A DNA stretch of 64,000 nt. Source: Chromohalobacter sarecensis. Lineage in GTDB: Bacteria > Pseudomonadota > Gammaproteobacteria > Pseudomonadales > Halomonadaceae. The stretch's first letter is position 1. Every line of letters starts with the position of its first letter. The stretch spans positions 62,001-126,000 of the forward strand of contig NZ_JAKGAN010000005.1 in assembly GCF_023061135.1 (NCBI RefSeq), written 5' to 3'. Under the pieces are notes generated by a model. That model ran no database searches and was not told the origin of the DNA. It saw only the letters and a program-made list of their open reading frames with translations. Made by a program: the position numbers and the translations under genes. This document shows, piece by piece, positions 18,888 through 29,908 of the stretch.

Positions 18888-20348
18888 ATGCTCGACCATT
18901 ATTTCCATCTCGATTTCGATACTCAGCGCGGACTGCAGGAACAACTGCGCGAGTCGCTGCTCGATGCTATCCACACCGGGACCATTCCCGCCGACGAGGC
19001 GTTACCGTCATGTCGCCGTTTGTCCCTGCAATTGGGGATCTCGCGCAACACCGTGGCATTGGTGTACGAAGGCTTGGTCGAGGACGGCTATCTGGTCAGC
19101 CGGCCGCGTAGCGGTTACTACCTGCACGACGCTTATCACGACAGCGATACCCTGGCGCTGGCTCAAGCGACGCGCCAGACGACAGTGGATGCACCATCCT
19201 GGAGCAAACGCTTCACACATCGCCCCAGCCACTTGCAGGGCGTGCTGCGTCCCAGCAACTGGATGCATTACGAGTTCCCCTTCGTGTATGGGCAACTGGA
19301 TACGCGGCTGTTTCCCCTCGAACAATGGCGCGAGACCTCGCGACGCCTGCTGGGCGCGAACCGCGAGCGTCACTGGCTCAGCGACCGCTACGATCAGGAC
19401 GACCCAATGCTGGTCGAGCAGTTGCGCACGCGGGTGCTGCCCAAGCGTGGCATTCATGCGCAGAGCGATGAAATTCTGGTGACGCTGGGCTCACAAAACG
19501 CCTTGTTCTTGATCGCGCAGTTGTTGTTCGACCGGCAAACGCGTGTCGCCGTCGAGAATCCCGGGTATCGCGAGGCGGTCAATGTCTTCCTGCGCCAGGG
19601 CGCCCAACTTCACTACCAGCACGTGGACGGCGAAGGCATGCAGCTCGATGCCGAGACGCCACGCTGCGACTATCTCTACGTGACGCCCAGCCATCAGGGG
19701 CCGACCGGCGTTACCATGAGTCGCGCGCGTCGCGAGCGGTTGATTCAGCAGGTCCAGCGCTTCGACCAGATCGTGCTCGAGGACGACTACGATGCGGAAG
19801 TGAATTTCGACCACCAGGCCCAGCCGGCCCTGAAAGCCAGCCGTGTCGGCGATCGGGTGATCTACATGAGTAGCCTGTCCAAACCGCTTTCGCCGGGACT
19901 ACGACTGGGCTATCTGGTGGCCGATGCCGAGCTGATCGATGAACTACGCGCGCTGCGGCGGCTGATGTATCGTCACCCGCCCTCGGGGCTACAACAGCAA
20001 ATGGCGCAATTTCTCGCTCAGGGACATTACGATCGATATCTGCGGTTATTCGCTGACGAGATGCGCCTGCGCTGGGAAACGATGAACGAGGCCATCAAGA
20101 CGCATATGCCCAGCTGCCGGCGCGTTGGTGGCGACCATGCCAGCGTGTTCTGGTTGGAAGCCCCGCAAGACGTGGATACCCAACGCCTGGCTTGGCAGGC
20201 CGCGCAAGATGGCGTACTCATCGAACCGGGTTTTCAGCACTTCTTCGAGCGCGTGCCGCCGCGTAACTTCATGCGCCTGGGGTTCGGCGCCATCGATGCC
20301 GAGCGCATCGAACCGGGGATCGAACGCCTGGCGCAAACGCTGGAGTAG
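18888..20348 (+). CDS. MocR/PdxR-family regulator (GntR HTH fused to aminotransferase-like domain)
   Basis: 486 residues from ATG 18888, preceded by GGGAGAG. N-terminal GntR winged helix (about 12-75; DEALPSCRRLSLQLGISRNTVA) joined by a linker to a fold-type I aminotransferase-like domain (about 120-480). The PLP-lysine is in SSLSKPLSPGLRLGY (K332). Members include GabR, TauR, PdxR and EnuR, which use PLP adducts of amino compounds as effectors. It is divergent from the ABC importer operon and convergent with a class III transaminase, so it probably controls uptake and transamination of one amine substrate. Confidence 0.9.
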   Translation: MLDHYFHLDFDTQRGLQEQLRESLLDAIHTGTIPADEALPSCRRLSLQLGISRNTVALVYEGLVEDGYLVSRPRSGYYLHDAYHDSDTLALAQATRQTTVDAPSWSKRFTHRPSHLQGVLRPSNWMHYEFPFVYGQLDTRLFPLEQWRETSRRLLGANRERHWLSDRYDQDDPMLVEQLRTRVLPKRGIHAQSDEILVTLGSQNALFLIAQLLFDRQTRVAVENPGYREAVNVFLRQGAQLHYQHVDGEGMQLDAETPRCDYLYVTPSHQGPTGVTMSRARRERLIQQVQRFDQIVLEDDYDAEVNFDHQAQPALKASRVGDRVIYMSSLSKPLSPGLRLGYLVADAELIDELRALRRLMYRHPPSGLQQQMAQFLAQGHYDRYLRLFADEMRLRWETMNEAIKTHMPSCRRVGGDHASVFWLEAPQDVDTQRLAWQAAQDGVLIEPGFQHFFERVPPRNFMRLGFGAIDAERIEPGIERLAQTLE

Positions 20349-20363
20349 CGGCGTACTCACGAC

Positions 20364-20388
20364 TGCGCCGGGCACAAGGCCCGGCGCA
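20364..20388. terminator. Bidirectional hairpin between mocR and transaminase genes
   Basis: 10-bp perfect stem TGCGCCGGGC / GCCCGGCGCA with loop ACAAG, between convergent genes; no clear T-run. Confidence 0.45.
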
Positions 20389-20431
20389 TGCTATCCAGCA
20401 TTGGCGACGGCGATGCCGCCACCCTGGCGGG

Positions 20432-21748
20432 TCAAGCGGCGTGCTTGGTCGACATCTCGCCCAGCACTTTATCCAGAATCGCCAGCCCCTGCTGGGCCTC
20501 CGCCTCGCTGACGATGCATGGCGGTACCACATGAATGCGGTTCTCGGCCACGAACGGCAGCATGCCCTCGGCGAGCAGGGCGTGCTTGATCTCGCCCATC
20601 GCACTCGCTGAAAGCGGCGTGCGATGTTCGCGGTCGCTGACCAGTTCCAGAGCATGGAAGACGCCCAGCCCGCGTGTCTCGCCGACGATGGCATGCTCGC
20701 GCGCCAAGCGTTCGAGGCCCTGGCCGAGCGTGCCCTTACCGATGCTGGCGGCGTTCTCTACCACACCTTCCTCGTGCATGGCGTCCAGGGTCGCGACGAT
20801 GGAGGCCATCGCCAGCGGATGCCCGGAGTAGGTAAGCCCGCCAAAGAACATGTGCTCGTCGAAATGCCGACTGATGGCCTCCGAAATCACCACGCCGCCG
20901 GCCGGCACGTACCCGGAGTTGACGCCTTTGGCGAACGCGATCAGGTCCGGCGAGACCCCGTAATGCTCGAAGGCGAACCAGCGCCCGGTGCGTCCGAATC
21001 CGGCCATCACTTCATCGAAGATCAACAGGATACCGAACTCATCGGCCAGCGCCCGCACACCCTTCAAGTAGTCCGCTGGGGGCGTCAGCACGCCGGCTGT
21101 GCCGGGGATCGGCTCGAGCAGAATGGCGGCGATGGCGCCGGGGCCCTCGCATTCGATGACCCGGCGCAGGTGCTGCAAGGCGCGCTGGCATTCCTCCTGC
21201 TCGTCGTTGGCCCAGAAGTCGCTGCGATACAGGTAGGGATTGAAGAAGTGCGCATGGCCTCGCGCGAACTCGTTGGGCACGCGGCGCGGGTCGCCTGTGG
21301 CGACGATGGCCGACCCGGTATTGCCGTGATAGGAGCGATACGCCGAGAGGATCTTGTCGCGCCCGGTGAAACTCCGCGCCATGCGGATGGCGTTCTCGTT
21401 GGCGTCTGCCCCCGCGTTGGTAAAAAATACCTTGGAAAAGCCCTGCGGCGCGCGTTCCACGATGCGCTTGGCGGCCTCGCCCCGAGCCAGATTGGCATGC
21501 GCCGGCGCCACCGTGGTGAGTGTCTCGGCCTGCTCCTTGATTGCGGCGATGACCTTGGGATGCTGATGGCCGATGTTGGTATTCACCAATTGGCTGCTGA
21601 AATCCAGATATTCCTTGCCCGCGTAATCCCAGAGACGGCAGCCCTGGCCGCCGGCGATCACCAGTGGATCGAGCTGGCCCTGTTGGGACCAGGAATGGAA
21701 AACATACTGGCGGTCGAGCTGGCGAACGAGGTCGTTGGTCGAGGTCAT
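20432..21748 (-). CDS. Class III aminotransferase (omega-amino acid/taurine-pyruvate type)
   Basis: 438 residues from ATG 21748; the open frame upstream lacks family sequence. PLP-dependent fold type I enzyme: phosphate-binding TNAGADANENAIRMAR (110-125), D245 in IFDEVMAG, Schiff-base K274 in AFAKGVNSG. Subfamily style (opening VFHSWSQQGQLDPLVI) is that of taurine-pyruvate and other omega-amino acid transaminases. It transfers an amino group from an amine or omega-amino acid to a keto acid. With a MocR regulator, ABC importer and amidase around it, it is the likely second catabolic step of the cluster. Confidence 0.88.
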   Translation of the reverse strand: MTSTNDLVRQLDRQYVFHSWSQQGQLDPLVIAGGQGCRLWDYAGKEYLDFSSQLVNTNIGHQHPKVIAAIKEQAETLTTVAPAHANLARGEAAKRIVERAPQGFSKVFFTNAGADANENAIRMARSFTGRDKILSAYRSYHGNTGSAIVATGDPRRVPNEFARGHAHFFNPYLYRSDFWANDEQEECQRALQHLRRVIECEGPGAIAAILLEPIPGTAGVLTPPADYLKGVRALADEFGILLIFDEVMAGFGRTGRWFAFEHYGVSPDLIAFAKGVNSGYVPAGGVVISEAISRHFDEHMFFGGLTYSGHPLAMASIVATLDAMHEEGVVENAASIGKGTLGQGLERLAREHAIVGETRGLGVFHALELVSDREHRTPLSASAMGEIKHALLAEGMLPFVAENRIHVVPPCIVSEAEAQQGLAILDKVLGEMSTKHAA

Positions 21749-21838
21749 GAGCGAAGCCCTGTCGGTCGGCGAAGAACGATGTCGGTTATCACACAAGCTT
21801 AGGCAGCGTTCCCCATGCCTAGATAGAGCCAGAAACAC

Positions 21839-21867
21839 GCCGACCTCGTGACAGCGGCATCTCTCAT
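21839..21867. repeat. 29-nt direct repeat, left copy, upstream of katG
   Basis: The 22-base word GCCGACCTCGTGACAGCGGCAT followed by one variable base and TCTCAT is repeated at 24476-24504 in the same orientation, with one mismatch in 29. The two copies bracket the katG gene and its flanks. Confidence 0.75.
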
Positions 21868-21930
21868 CATGCACGGCTTTACTGAGTAATAATTTATTTT
21901 TATTGGGTGGTTATAAAAATACAAATTTTG

Positions 21931-21958
21931 GCTATCGTGAGGATGCTTTATAAATAGC
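21931..21958. promoter_or_regulatory. Possible OxyR-type site in katG upstream region
   Basis: GCTAT (21931-21935) and ATAGC (21954-21958) form an inverted repeat in an AT-rich stretch upstream of katG, where an OxyR-activated promoter would be expected. The match to the OxyR tetranucleotide pattern is partial. Confidence 0.25.
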
Positions 21959-22006
21959 AACGTCAATAACGCATGGCTGTCACGTAAAAGTGAGCATGGT
22001 AACTAA

Positions 22007-24220
<2,214 letters not shown>

Positions 24221-24256
24221 CACCTCCTTCCTACAGCGTGCATTGCACGCCGGGAA

Positions 24257-24295
24257 CGCGACACGGACGCTTCAAAACGAAGCGTTCGTGTCGCG
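24257..24295 (+). terminator. Hairpin downstream of katG
   Basis: 17-bp stem (24257-24273 with 24279-24295, one G-T pair), 5-base loop AAAAC, starting 36 bases after the katG stop. There is no T-run, but the stem is the strongest in this gap and probably terminates or protects the katG transcript. Confidence 0.55.
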
Positions 24296-24475
24296 ATACC
24301 GTCAGCCCTCCGCTTGATGAACTCGCTCCGATTTACGCCTTCTTGATGTGTACCCTTTAGCACGCCTGTGTTCTGCGGGTAGCGGCGTACTAATGCCAAA
24401 TACCATGCACAAGGCTAACGCCAAGGCCTGGCACGAGGCTCGGCGTCATGCTGCCCGATGTATACGGCGCCCACA

Positions 24476-24504
24476 GCCGACCTCGTGACAGCGGCATGTC
24501 TCAT
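24476..24504. repeat. 29-nt direct repeat, right copy, downstream of katG
   Basis: Same orientation and sequence as 21839-21867 with a single mismatch (G for C at base 23 of the repeat). Flanking bases are unrelated between the copies. Confidence 0.75.
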
Positions 24505-24592
24505 TGGCGCGCTGGAACTGGCTCTACCGTGACCTGGGCGGGCTGGCTAAGGTCGCCGTAACATTAGCCTATACCCGGATTCAGGAGTCGCC

Positions 24593-25345
24593 GTGCCGCC
24601 TACCTTTCCCATACTTGCCGCTGCGATGAGCCTGGCGCTGCTGGCGGGCATGGTGCGAGGTTATTGCGGCTTCGGCTTTGCCATGCTGATGGCGCTGGGG
24701 TTGATGCTGTTCATGGCGCCGATTCAGGCCGTGCCGCTGGCGCTGGTGCTGGATCTCGTCGCGAGCATGGGATTGTGGCGCCGGGCTTTGCGGCATGCCG
24801 ACTGGCCGTGCCTGCGCTATCTGCTGCTGGGTATGGCGGTGACAACCTTGATTGGCGTGTGGCTCCTGGCCAGTGTGCCGGCCTCGCCGATGCGCATCGT
24901 CGTCGCGCTATTGGCGATGAGTGGCGCCGTGGCGCTGCTGTGCCAGCGTGAAACCACCTCGGCCGCGCCCACGACGCATCATCCGGGTGTGACGCTCGGC
25001 GCGGGCGGCCTTTCGGGGCTGTGCATGACGCTGGCCTCCGCGGGCGGGCCGCCGCTGATGCTGTACCTGCTGTATCGCCGCATGCCGCCGCTGGTAATGC
25101 GCGCCACCGCTATCGTCTTCTTCGCCGCGAGCAGCAGTGCCTCCCTGCTGGGCCTGAGTCTGGCCGGCGCCTTGCACGCCAGCACCTGGCACTGGGCGGC
25201 GTGGCTGCTGTTGCCAGCGCTGCTGGGTAATGCCCTCGGCCAGTGGCGCTTCGAGCGCACGCCGCCGCGCTCGCTCAAGACCAGCGTTGCGCCGCTTTTG
25301 ATAGGGCTCTCGCTTTGGGTGCTGATCCGCGAAGCGCTTGCCTGA
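24593..25345 (+). CDS. TauE/SafE-family (TSUP) membrane transporter
   Basis: 250 residues, about eight hydrophobic helices in two repeats (LLAGMVRGYCGFGFAMLMALGL and GAGGLSGLCMTLASAGGPP are the two conserved glycine-rich motifs). This family moves sulfite, sulfonates or other small anions across the inner membrane. The start is GTG 24593 with CAGGAG at 7-base spacing. It precedes an SDR gene by 39 bases and may be co-transcribed with it. The substrate is unknown. Confidence 0.87.
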   Translation: MPPTFPILAAAMSLALLAGMVRGYCGFGFAMLMALGLMLFMAPIQAVPLALVLDLVASMGLWRRALRHADWPCLRYLLLGMAVTTLIGVWLLASVPASPMRIVVALLAMSGAVALLCQRETTSAAPTTHHPGVTLGAGGLSGLCMTLASAGGPPLMLYLLYRRMPPLVMRATAIVFFAASSSASLLGLSLAGALHASTWHWAAWLLLPALLGNALGQWRFERTPPRSLKTSVAPLLIGLSLWVLIREALA

Positions 25346-26146
<801 letters not shown>

Positions 26147-26164
26147 GGGACGGAGCAGAGGCAT

Positions 26165-26192
26165 CCCGCCCCGGCCGTGAGGCCGGGGCGGG
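26165..26192. terminator. Strong hairpin between SDR and diguanylate cyclase genes
   Basis: Perfect 12-bp GC stem (26165-26176 with 26181-26192), GTGA tetraloop, in the convergent gap. A diverged version of the right half accompanies the SDR remnant at about 28777-28800. Confidence 0.6.
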
Positions 26193-26231
26193 GAAGGGAG
26201 AGTCGGCCACGGGTAACGCCAATCCTATCTA

Positions 26232-27356
26232 TCAGCAAGAACTGCGATACATTACTACCCGATTTCGACCGTCGCGCTTGCCAACGTACAGCGTCTGATC
26301 CGCTCGCGTGATCAAGGACTCGAGGTCGGCCTCTTCGGGGTGCGCTAAAGCGATACCGATGGTGACGCTCAGGCAAAGTTCGCTCATCCCTTCCTTTAAC
26401 GGAAGTTCGGCGACTCTCTTCTTCAAGCGCTCCGCCACGATTTGAGCGTCCTCGGGGCCGGTGTTCGGCAAGGCCACGATGAACTCTTCCCCACCGAAAC
26501 GCCCTATTACATCAGTGGGGCGGAGAGATTGTGCACAAGCCGCCGCGATCTTGGTCAGCACCCAATCTCCATGGGTGTGGCCCCAGGTATCGTTGATGCT
26601 CTTGAAATGATCCACATCGATCATGAAAAGACTGAACGGCACCTTTTCCAATCGCGAGCGCTGCAACAGTGCCTCGGCCCGTTTCATGAAATGACTGCGA
26701 TTATCGAGGCCCGTCAGAGCATCCCGCTCGGCGACCATGCGCAACTGTGCTTCCAGTGATTTGCGATGCGCTATTTCCTTGAGCAGAAGGCGATTTTGAT
26801 TACGCTCTTCATGAAGCAGCGCAAATTGCTTGCGCTGCAAGACCTCCAAACGCAGCAAGGCACAGAAGCCCACTACATTAGTCATGATCAATAGCAGCGC
26901 GATGCGAAGCGTCACCACCGGGCCAATTTCCGCGAACAGTACCGCAGCGACTAGAAAACCAATGCTTAAATAGAGACTCGCGAACATCGCCACTGTCAGC
27001 AGGGTAGGGATCAGGAGGTAGAAAGCTATGGTAGCGACGACCACCGCTGTTACCTGAGTGAAGAGGCTATCGGGGCGCAAGGGAACGATTAAAATGATGC
27101 CCGTCGCAAGTATCCAGAGAGGCAAAGCGTGCAACCAGGCTTGACGGGAGTAACTGCCCCAGCGTCCGATAATGAATGCCAGGAACAGGCAGAGACTCAC
27201 CACCACGGTGCGCATGGTGATCAGTAGATAGTACTCCCTGCTTAAACCGAGAAGGTGGTAGTCCGTAATCGCAAACATCCCAAAGACCAAGGACACCAAG
27301 ATCAACGAAAGGCAGGATTCAAACCGTCCCCTCGTCTTTATGGACTTGCGATACAT
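26232..27356 (-). CDS. Diguanylate cyclase, membrane-bound GGDEF protein
   Basis: Makes cyclic di-GMP from GTP. About 374 residues from ATG 27356; longer in-frame starts exist at ATG 27443 and TTG 27482, none with a clear ribosome site, so the start is uncertain. Six or so hydrophobic segments form an N-terminal membrane sensor, followed by a short coiled segment and a GGDEF domain. The signature is GGEEF, preceded at the standard distance by RPTD, a match to the RxxD inhibitory site, so product feedback is likely. Base composition is more AT-rich than in neighbours. Confidence 0.88.
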   Translation of the reverse strand: MYRKSIKTRGRFESCLSLILVSLVFGMFAITDYHLLGLSREYYLLITMRTVVVSLCLFLAFIIGRWGSYSRQAWLHALPLWILATGIILIVPLRPDSLFTQVTAVVVATIAFYLLIPTLLTVAMFASLYLSIGFLVAAVLFAEIGPVVTLRIALLLIMTNVVGFCALLRLEVLQRKQFALLHEERNQNRLLLKEIAHRKSLEAQLRMVAERDALTGLDNRSHFMKRAEALLQRSRLEKVPFSLFMIDVDHFKSINDTWGHTHGDWVLTKIAAACAQSLRPTDVIGRFGGEEFIVALPNTGPEDAQIVAERLKKRVAELPLKEGMSELCLSVTIGIALAHPEEADLESLITRADQTLYVGKRDGRNRVVMYRSSC

Positions 27357-27482
27357 CGCTTCGAAGCTATATTCGCTGAACTGACAATCAGTCAATGCAC
27401 GTAATGCTGTGTTTTTAGTGATGATAAAGCCCCATTGCCTCATGATGTGACCAGCGGCTTGCCGCTTTTCGATGATCCCCAA

Positions 27483-28021
27483 ACTGTTCGATAGCCGCCC
27501 ACAAGGCTGCGATTGCGATAACGCCTCCTGGCTCTCCAGTACGGAGCATCAACAAGTTATGCTCTTCCGCAGCTGGCGCCAATGGCACCTTGTACTTGAT
27601 GACGGTCCCCTGTCGTCGTTCATACGACGTATCGCGTCGAGTCGTTATTGTAATTTAATGTAAAAAAAGACGGCCCTTTTCCATACCTATAAAGGTTTAC
27701 GCGATTTTTATATAAGATCAGCCCGCTGGGCAATCTGAAATTATTTTCAGAAGGTGGCTGGAGTCTCAGAGTTCGATGGCACGGTTATCGTGGGTGTATG
27801 GACTGGGTGTCCTTCAAAGCGCGTAGAGAACCGTCTTGCAAATTAATTTTTGAAAACAATTTAGAATGCATGCCCGAATGGGCATCATTGTCGCGCCAAA
27901 ACCAACAGTGGGCAAAAGCAAGCGGCATCAGGATTCGTATAGTATCCGTATGGTGGGGACGAATGGACTTTGCCGTAGGCAATAGGCATAGTATTTTCAT
28001 TGCTGCTGAGGAGAGCATCGG
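27483..28021. other. AT-rich intergenic region, no gene recognised
   Basis: About 540 bases (665 if the cyclase starts at 27356), unusually AT-rich around 27640-27720 and 27840-27870. It contains short open frames on both strands, but none has a good ribosome site or recognisable sequence. It presumably holds promoters for the cyclase and the LysE gene. Confidence 0.4.
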
Positions 28022-28651
28022 ATGCCTTTGGAGACCTACTTGGTCTATCTTTCTGCTGTGGCGGTCTTCTTTGCCACGCCTCCTGATACCAGCCAATTGC
28101 TAATCATCTCGAATAGTATTCGACACGGCCTGCGGCGTAGCGTCTTCACGGCCTGTGGGGACTTGACCGCCAACTGCCTGCAGATGATTGCCGCTGCTTT
28201 CGGTCTCGCAGCGATCATTGCGACATCTGCAACCGCGTTTCTGTGGATAAAGTGGTTTGGTGTGGCCTATCTCATCTGGATCGGGCTTCAGCTCATCCTG
28301 TCGAAGGACGAGGGACGGCAAGTTGCTGTCAGTGACACAGGCTCCTCGTTTCGCCTCTTCAGGCAGGGCTTCATAACTTCCATGGCCAACCCGTTTGCTG
28401 TCGTGTTCTTCGGTGCCCTCTTTCCTCAGTTCATTGACCCAGGCAGCCCGGTCCTGCCGCAACTTCTCATTCTTGGCCTGACCTATATCGTGGTTGATGG
28501 AGCAATCCTCCTGCTATGGGGCTGGTTGGGCGTTCGGGCGGCAGCCGCGCTCCAACGTTATTCGTTAGGCCTCGTAAGCAATATCTGTGGTGGGCTGATG
28601 ATCCTCGCTGCAACCCTCTTGGCTACAAAGGATCTTCAACCGCGGAGGTGA
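28022..28651 (+). CDS. LysE/RhtB-family exporter
   Basis: 209 residues, about six hydrophobic helices; inner-membrane exporter of amino acids or derivatives. Family markers are the early FFATPPDTSQLLIISNSIRHG region (in place of the usual TPGPN motif) and MANPFAVVFFGALFPQFI. ATG 28022 follows GAGGAGA. Composition is more AT-rich than the window average and the neighbours are a diguanylate cyclase and a dehydrogenase remnant, so horizontal acquisition is plausible. The substrate is unknown. Confidence 0.85.
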   Translation: MPLETYLVYLSAVAVFFATPPDTSQLLIISNSIRHGLRRSVFTACGDLTANCLQMIAAAFGLAAIIATSATAFLWIKWFGVAYLIWIGLQLILSKDEGRQVAVSDTGSSFRLFRQGFITSMANPFAVVFFGALFPQFIDPGSPVLPQLLILGLTYIVVDGAILLLWGWLGVRAAAALQRYSLGLVSNICGGLMILAATLLATKDLQPRR

Positions 28652-28654
28652 AGC

Positions 28655-28755
28655 TGGCACGCCATGATCGATACCAACGTTACGGGTCTGGTCAATGTCA
28701 CCCATGCGCTGCGACCTGCTCGGCACTGGCGTGTGCCATCGATTACTATGAGTGA
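28655..28755 (+). pseudogene. Decayed fragment of the SDR (YdfG-like) gene
   Basis: Three blocks of the intact SDR gene are fused. Bases 28655-28711 align to 25691-25747 with about 8 differences. The match then jumps to the segment at about 25882-25908, joined through a shared GCGCTG. It jumps again to the last codons, ending at the equivalent stop (26127-26146). The fragment is out of frame after the joins. Downstream, about 28777-28800 also resembles the intact gene's terminator hairpin region. It begins only four bases after the LysE stop. Confidence 0.8.
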
Positions 28756-28880
28756 GGGGAAAAGTCGCTACGCCAGGCTGTGAGGCCGGGGCGGCTGGGA
28801 AGGGGGAATGCAGAGAGTACTGTTTAAAGGTCGGAGGAAGTCCACATCCCTGTGGCTGGTTAGGTGCGGTTATTCTTTTA

Positions 28881-29012
28881 TTAGTCCCCTTTCTTGTGTT
28901 TGTGAGGCTTAAGTGAAGGAGTGTTCCCGGGAGTCTTTTTATTGTCCCGTTGACGCTTATCTGGCTTTCTAGTTGATTCGGCAGTTCTTTTTGGGCCTGG
29001 TTTGATTCCCAT
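28881..29012 (-). CDS. Small lysine-rich protein of 43 residues
   Basis: ATG 29012 is preceded by AAAGGAGAAATCT, one of the best ribosome sites in the window. The 43-residue product is very basic, rich in Lys, Pro, Thr and Arg, begins MGIKPGPKRTAESTRKPD and ends KPHKHKKGD. No hydrophobic segment. It could bind nucleic acid or the ribosome; I do not recognise a family. A longer in-frame reading upstream exists but lacks such a site. Most gene callers would miss it because of its length. Confidence 0.6.
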   Translation of the reverse strand: MGIKPGPKRTAESTRKPDKRQRDNKKTPGNTPSLKPHKHKKGD

Positions 29013-29193
29013 AGATTTCTCCTTTATTGGCATTATTGAGCGGTTAGCGAAAGGACGACTGTACGCTAACGTCGTGACGGCTGTATAAGACGGATGGATA
29101 CACCACAACCTTGCTGACATACCCACTTCGGATCGTTTCCAACCATTAACCGCCTTTATACCTAACGCTACATTCACTGTAGTCAAAGCGTGT

Positions 29194-29226
29194 GAAAAAA
29201 CACGCCGCTGAATGTGTGGCGGCGTG
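29194..29226 (-). terminator. Rho-independent terminator of the cupin gene
   Basis: On the minus strand an 8-bp stem CACGCCGC / GCGGCGTG (29219-29226 with 29201-29208) is followed by TTTTTT (29195-29200), 26 bases after the cupin stop. Confidence 0.8.
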
Positions 29227-29251
29227 GTGACGGTACGCTTAAAACCGGTAA

Positions 29252-29785
29252 CTAGCGGAAAAGACTGTCGATCAGGTCAGCGCCGAGGCCGACTTTGGCG
29301 TAGTGGTCGCGGCAGAGGGCGATGTAGTCGTGTACGTCGAAGTGGCCGCAGGAGTCGCCGTTTTCGTCGAGCCAGATCAGCGGGCCGGTGACGATGAAGA
29401 ATACGCGCATGGGGTCGGGGTGGTCGTAGGCGACGAGGGTGTGGCCTTCGCCAGGCGTTTCGTAGATGAAGTCGCCGGCGGTGGCGACCCAGTCGTGCTC
29501 GAGGTAGCCCCATTTGCCGGAGATGGTGTAGGCGAAGACTTCATGCGGGTGGTAGTGGCGGTTGACCAGGCCGGCGCCCTTGGCCATGAGGACGTCGCAC
29601 CAGCGGTTTTGCGAGGGCGAGATCCATAGCGGCCGGGAGGAAACGGTCTCGGAAAACGGCACGTAATAGCGCTCGTCCTCGGTGGGCGCGTTGGCGATGT
29701 GGACCTCGGGACGTGCATCGGGCTTGAAGCTTTCGGCGATGGGGGCGAGGTCCTTCCAGAATTCGGTGGAGGCGTGGCTGGGCAT
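29252..29785 (-). CDS. Cupin protein of the dihydroxyacetophenone dioxygenase-like family
   Basis: 177 residues from ATG 29785, with AGGAG six bases upstream. Single cupin domain with the metal motif HYHPHEVFAYTISGKWGYLEHDW (His-x-His ... Glu), as in the 2,4'-dihydroxyacetophenone dioxygenase/ChrR-like group. These are iron or other metal enzymes or sensors; catalysis is not proven here. It lies downstream of, and in the same direction as, a LysR gene (123-base gap). Confidence 0.75.
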   Translation of the reverse strand: MPSHASTEFWKDLAPIAESFKPDARPEVHIANAPTEDERYYVPFSETVSSRPLWISPSQNRWCDVLMAKGAGLVNRHYHPHEVFAYTISGKWGYLEHDWVATAGDFIYETPGEGHTLVAYDHPDPMRVFFIVTGPLIWLDENGDSCGHFDVHDYIALCRDHYAKVGLGADLIDSLFR

Positions 29786-29908
29786 GTCAGGCTCCTGTGC
29801 GTGGTCGGCGATCATGCACAGTGATGCCTGGTTCCGCGCAGGAGATAAAGTAGGCTTTCGCATGAGGCTATGAACGTGCACGGCCATGACAGCCCGCTTC
29901 GGCGGATA

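Larger units (their letters stand above)
24221..24592. other. Intergenic region after katG, hairpin and repeat only
   Basis: 372 bases. It contains the katG hairpin (24257-24295) and the right copy of the 29-nt repeat (24476-24504). I see no coding sequence. GATTCAGGAG just before 24593 is the ribosome site of the next gene. Confidence 0.5.

Noticed and set aside
27798-28103. Open frame on the plus strand preceding the LysE gene
   Set aside because: Overlaps the LysE start, has no ribosome site and an unnatural composition rich in Trp, Arg and Ser.
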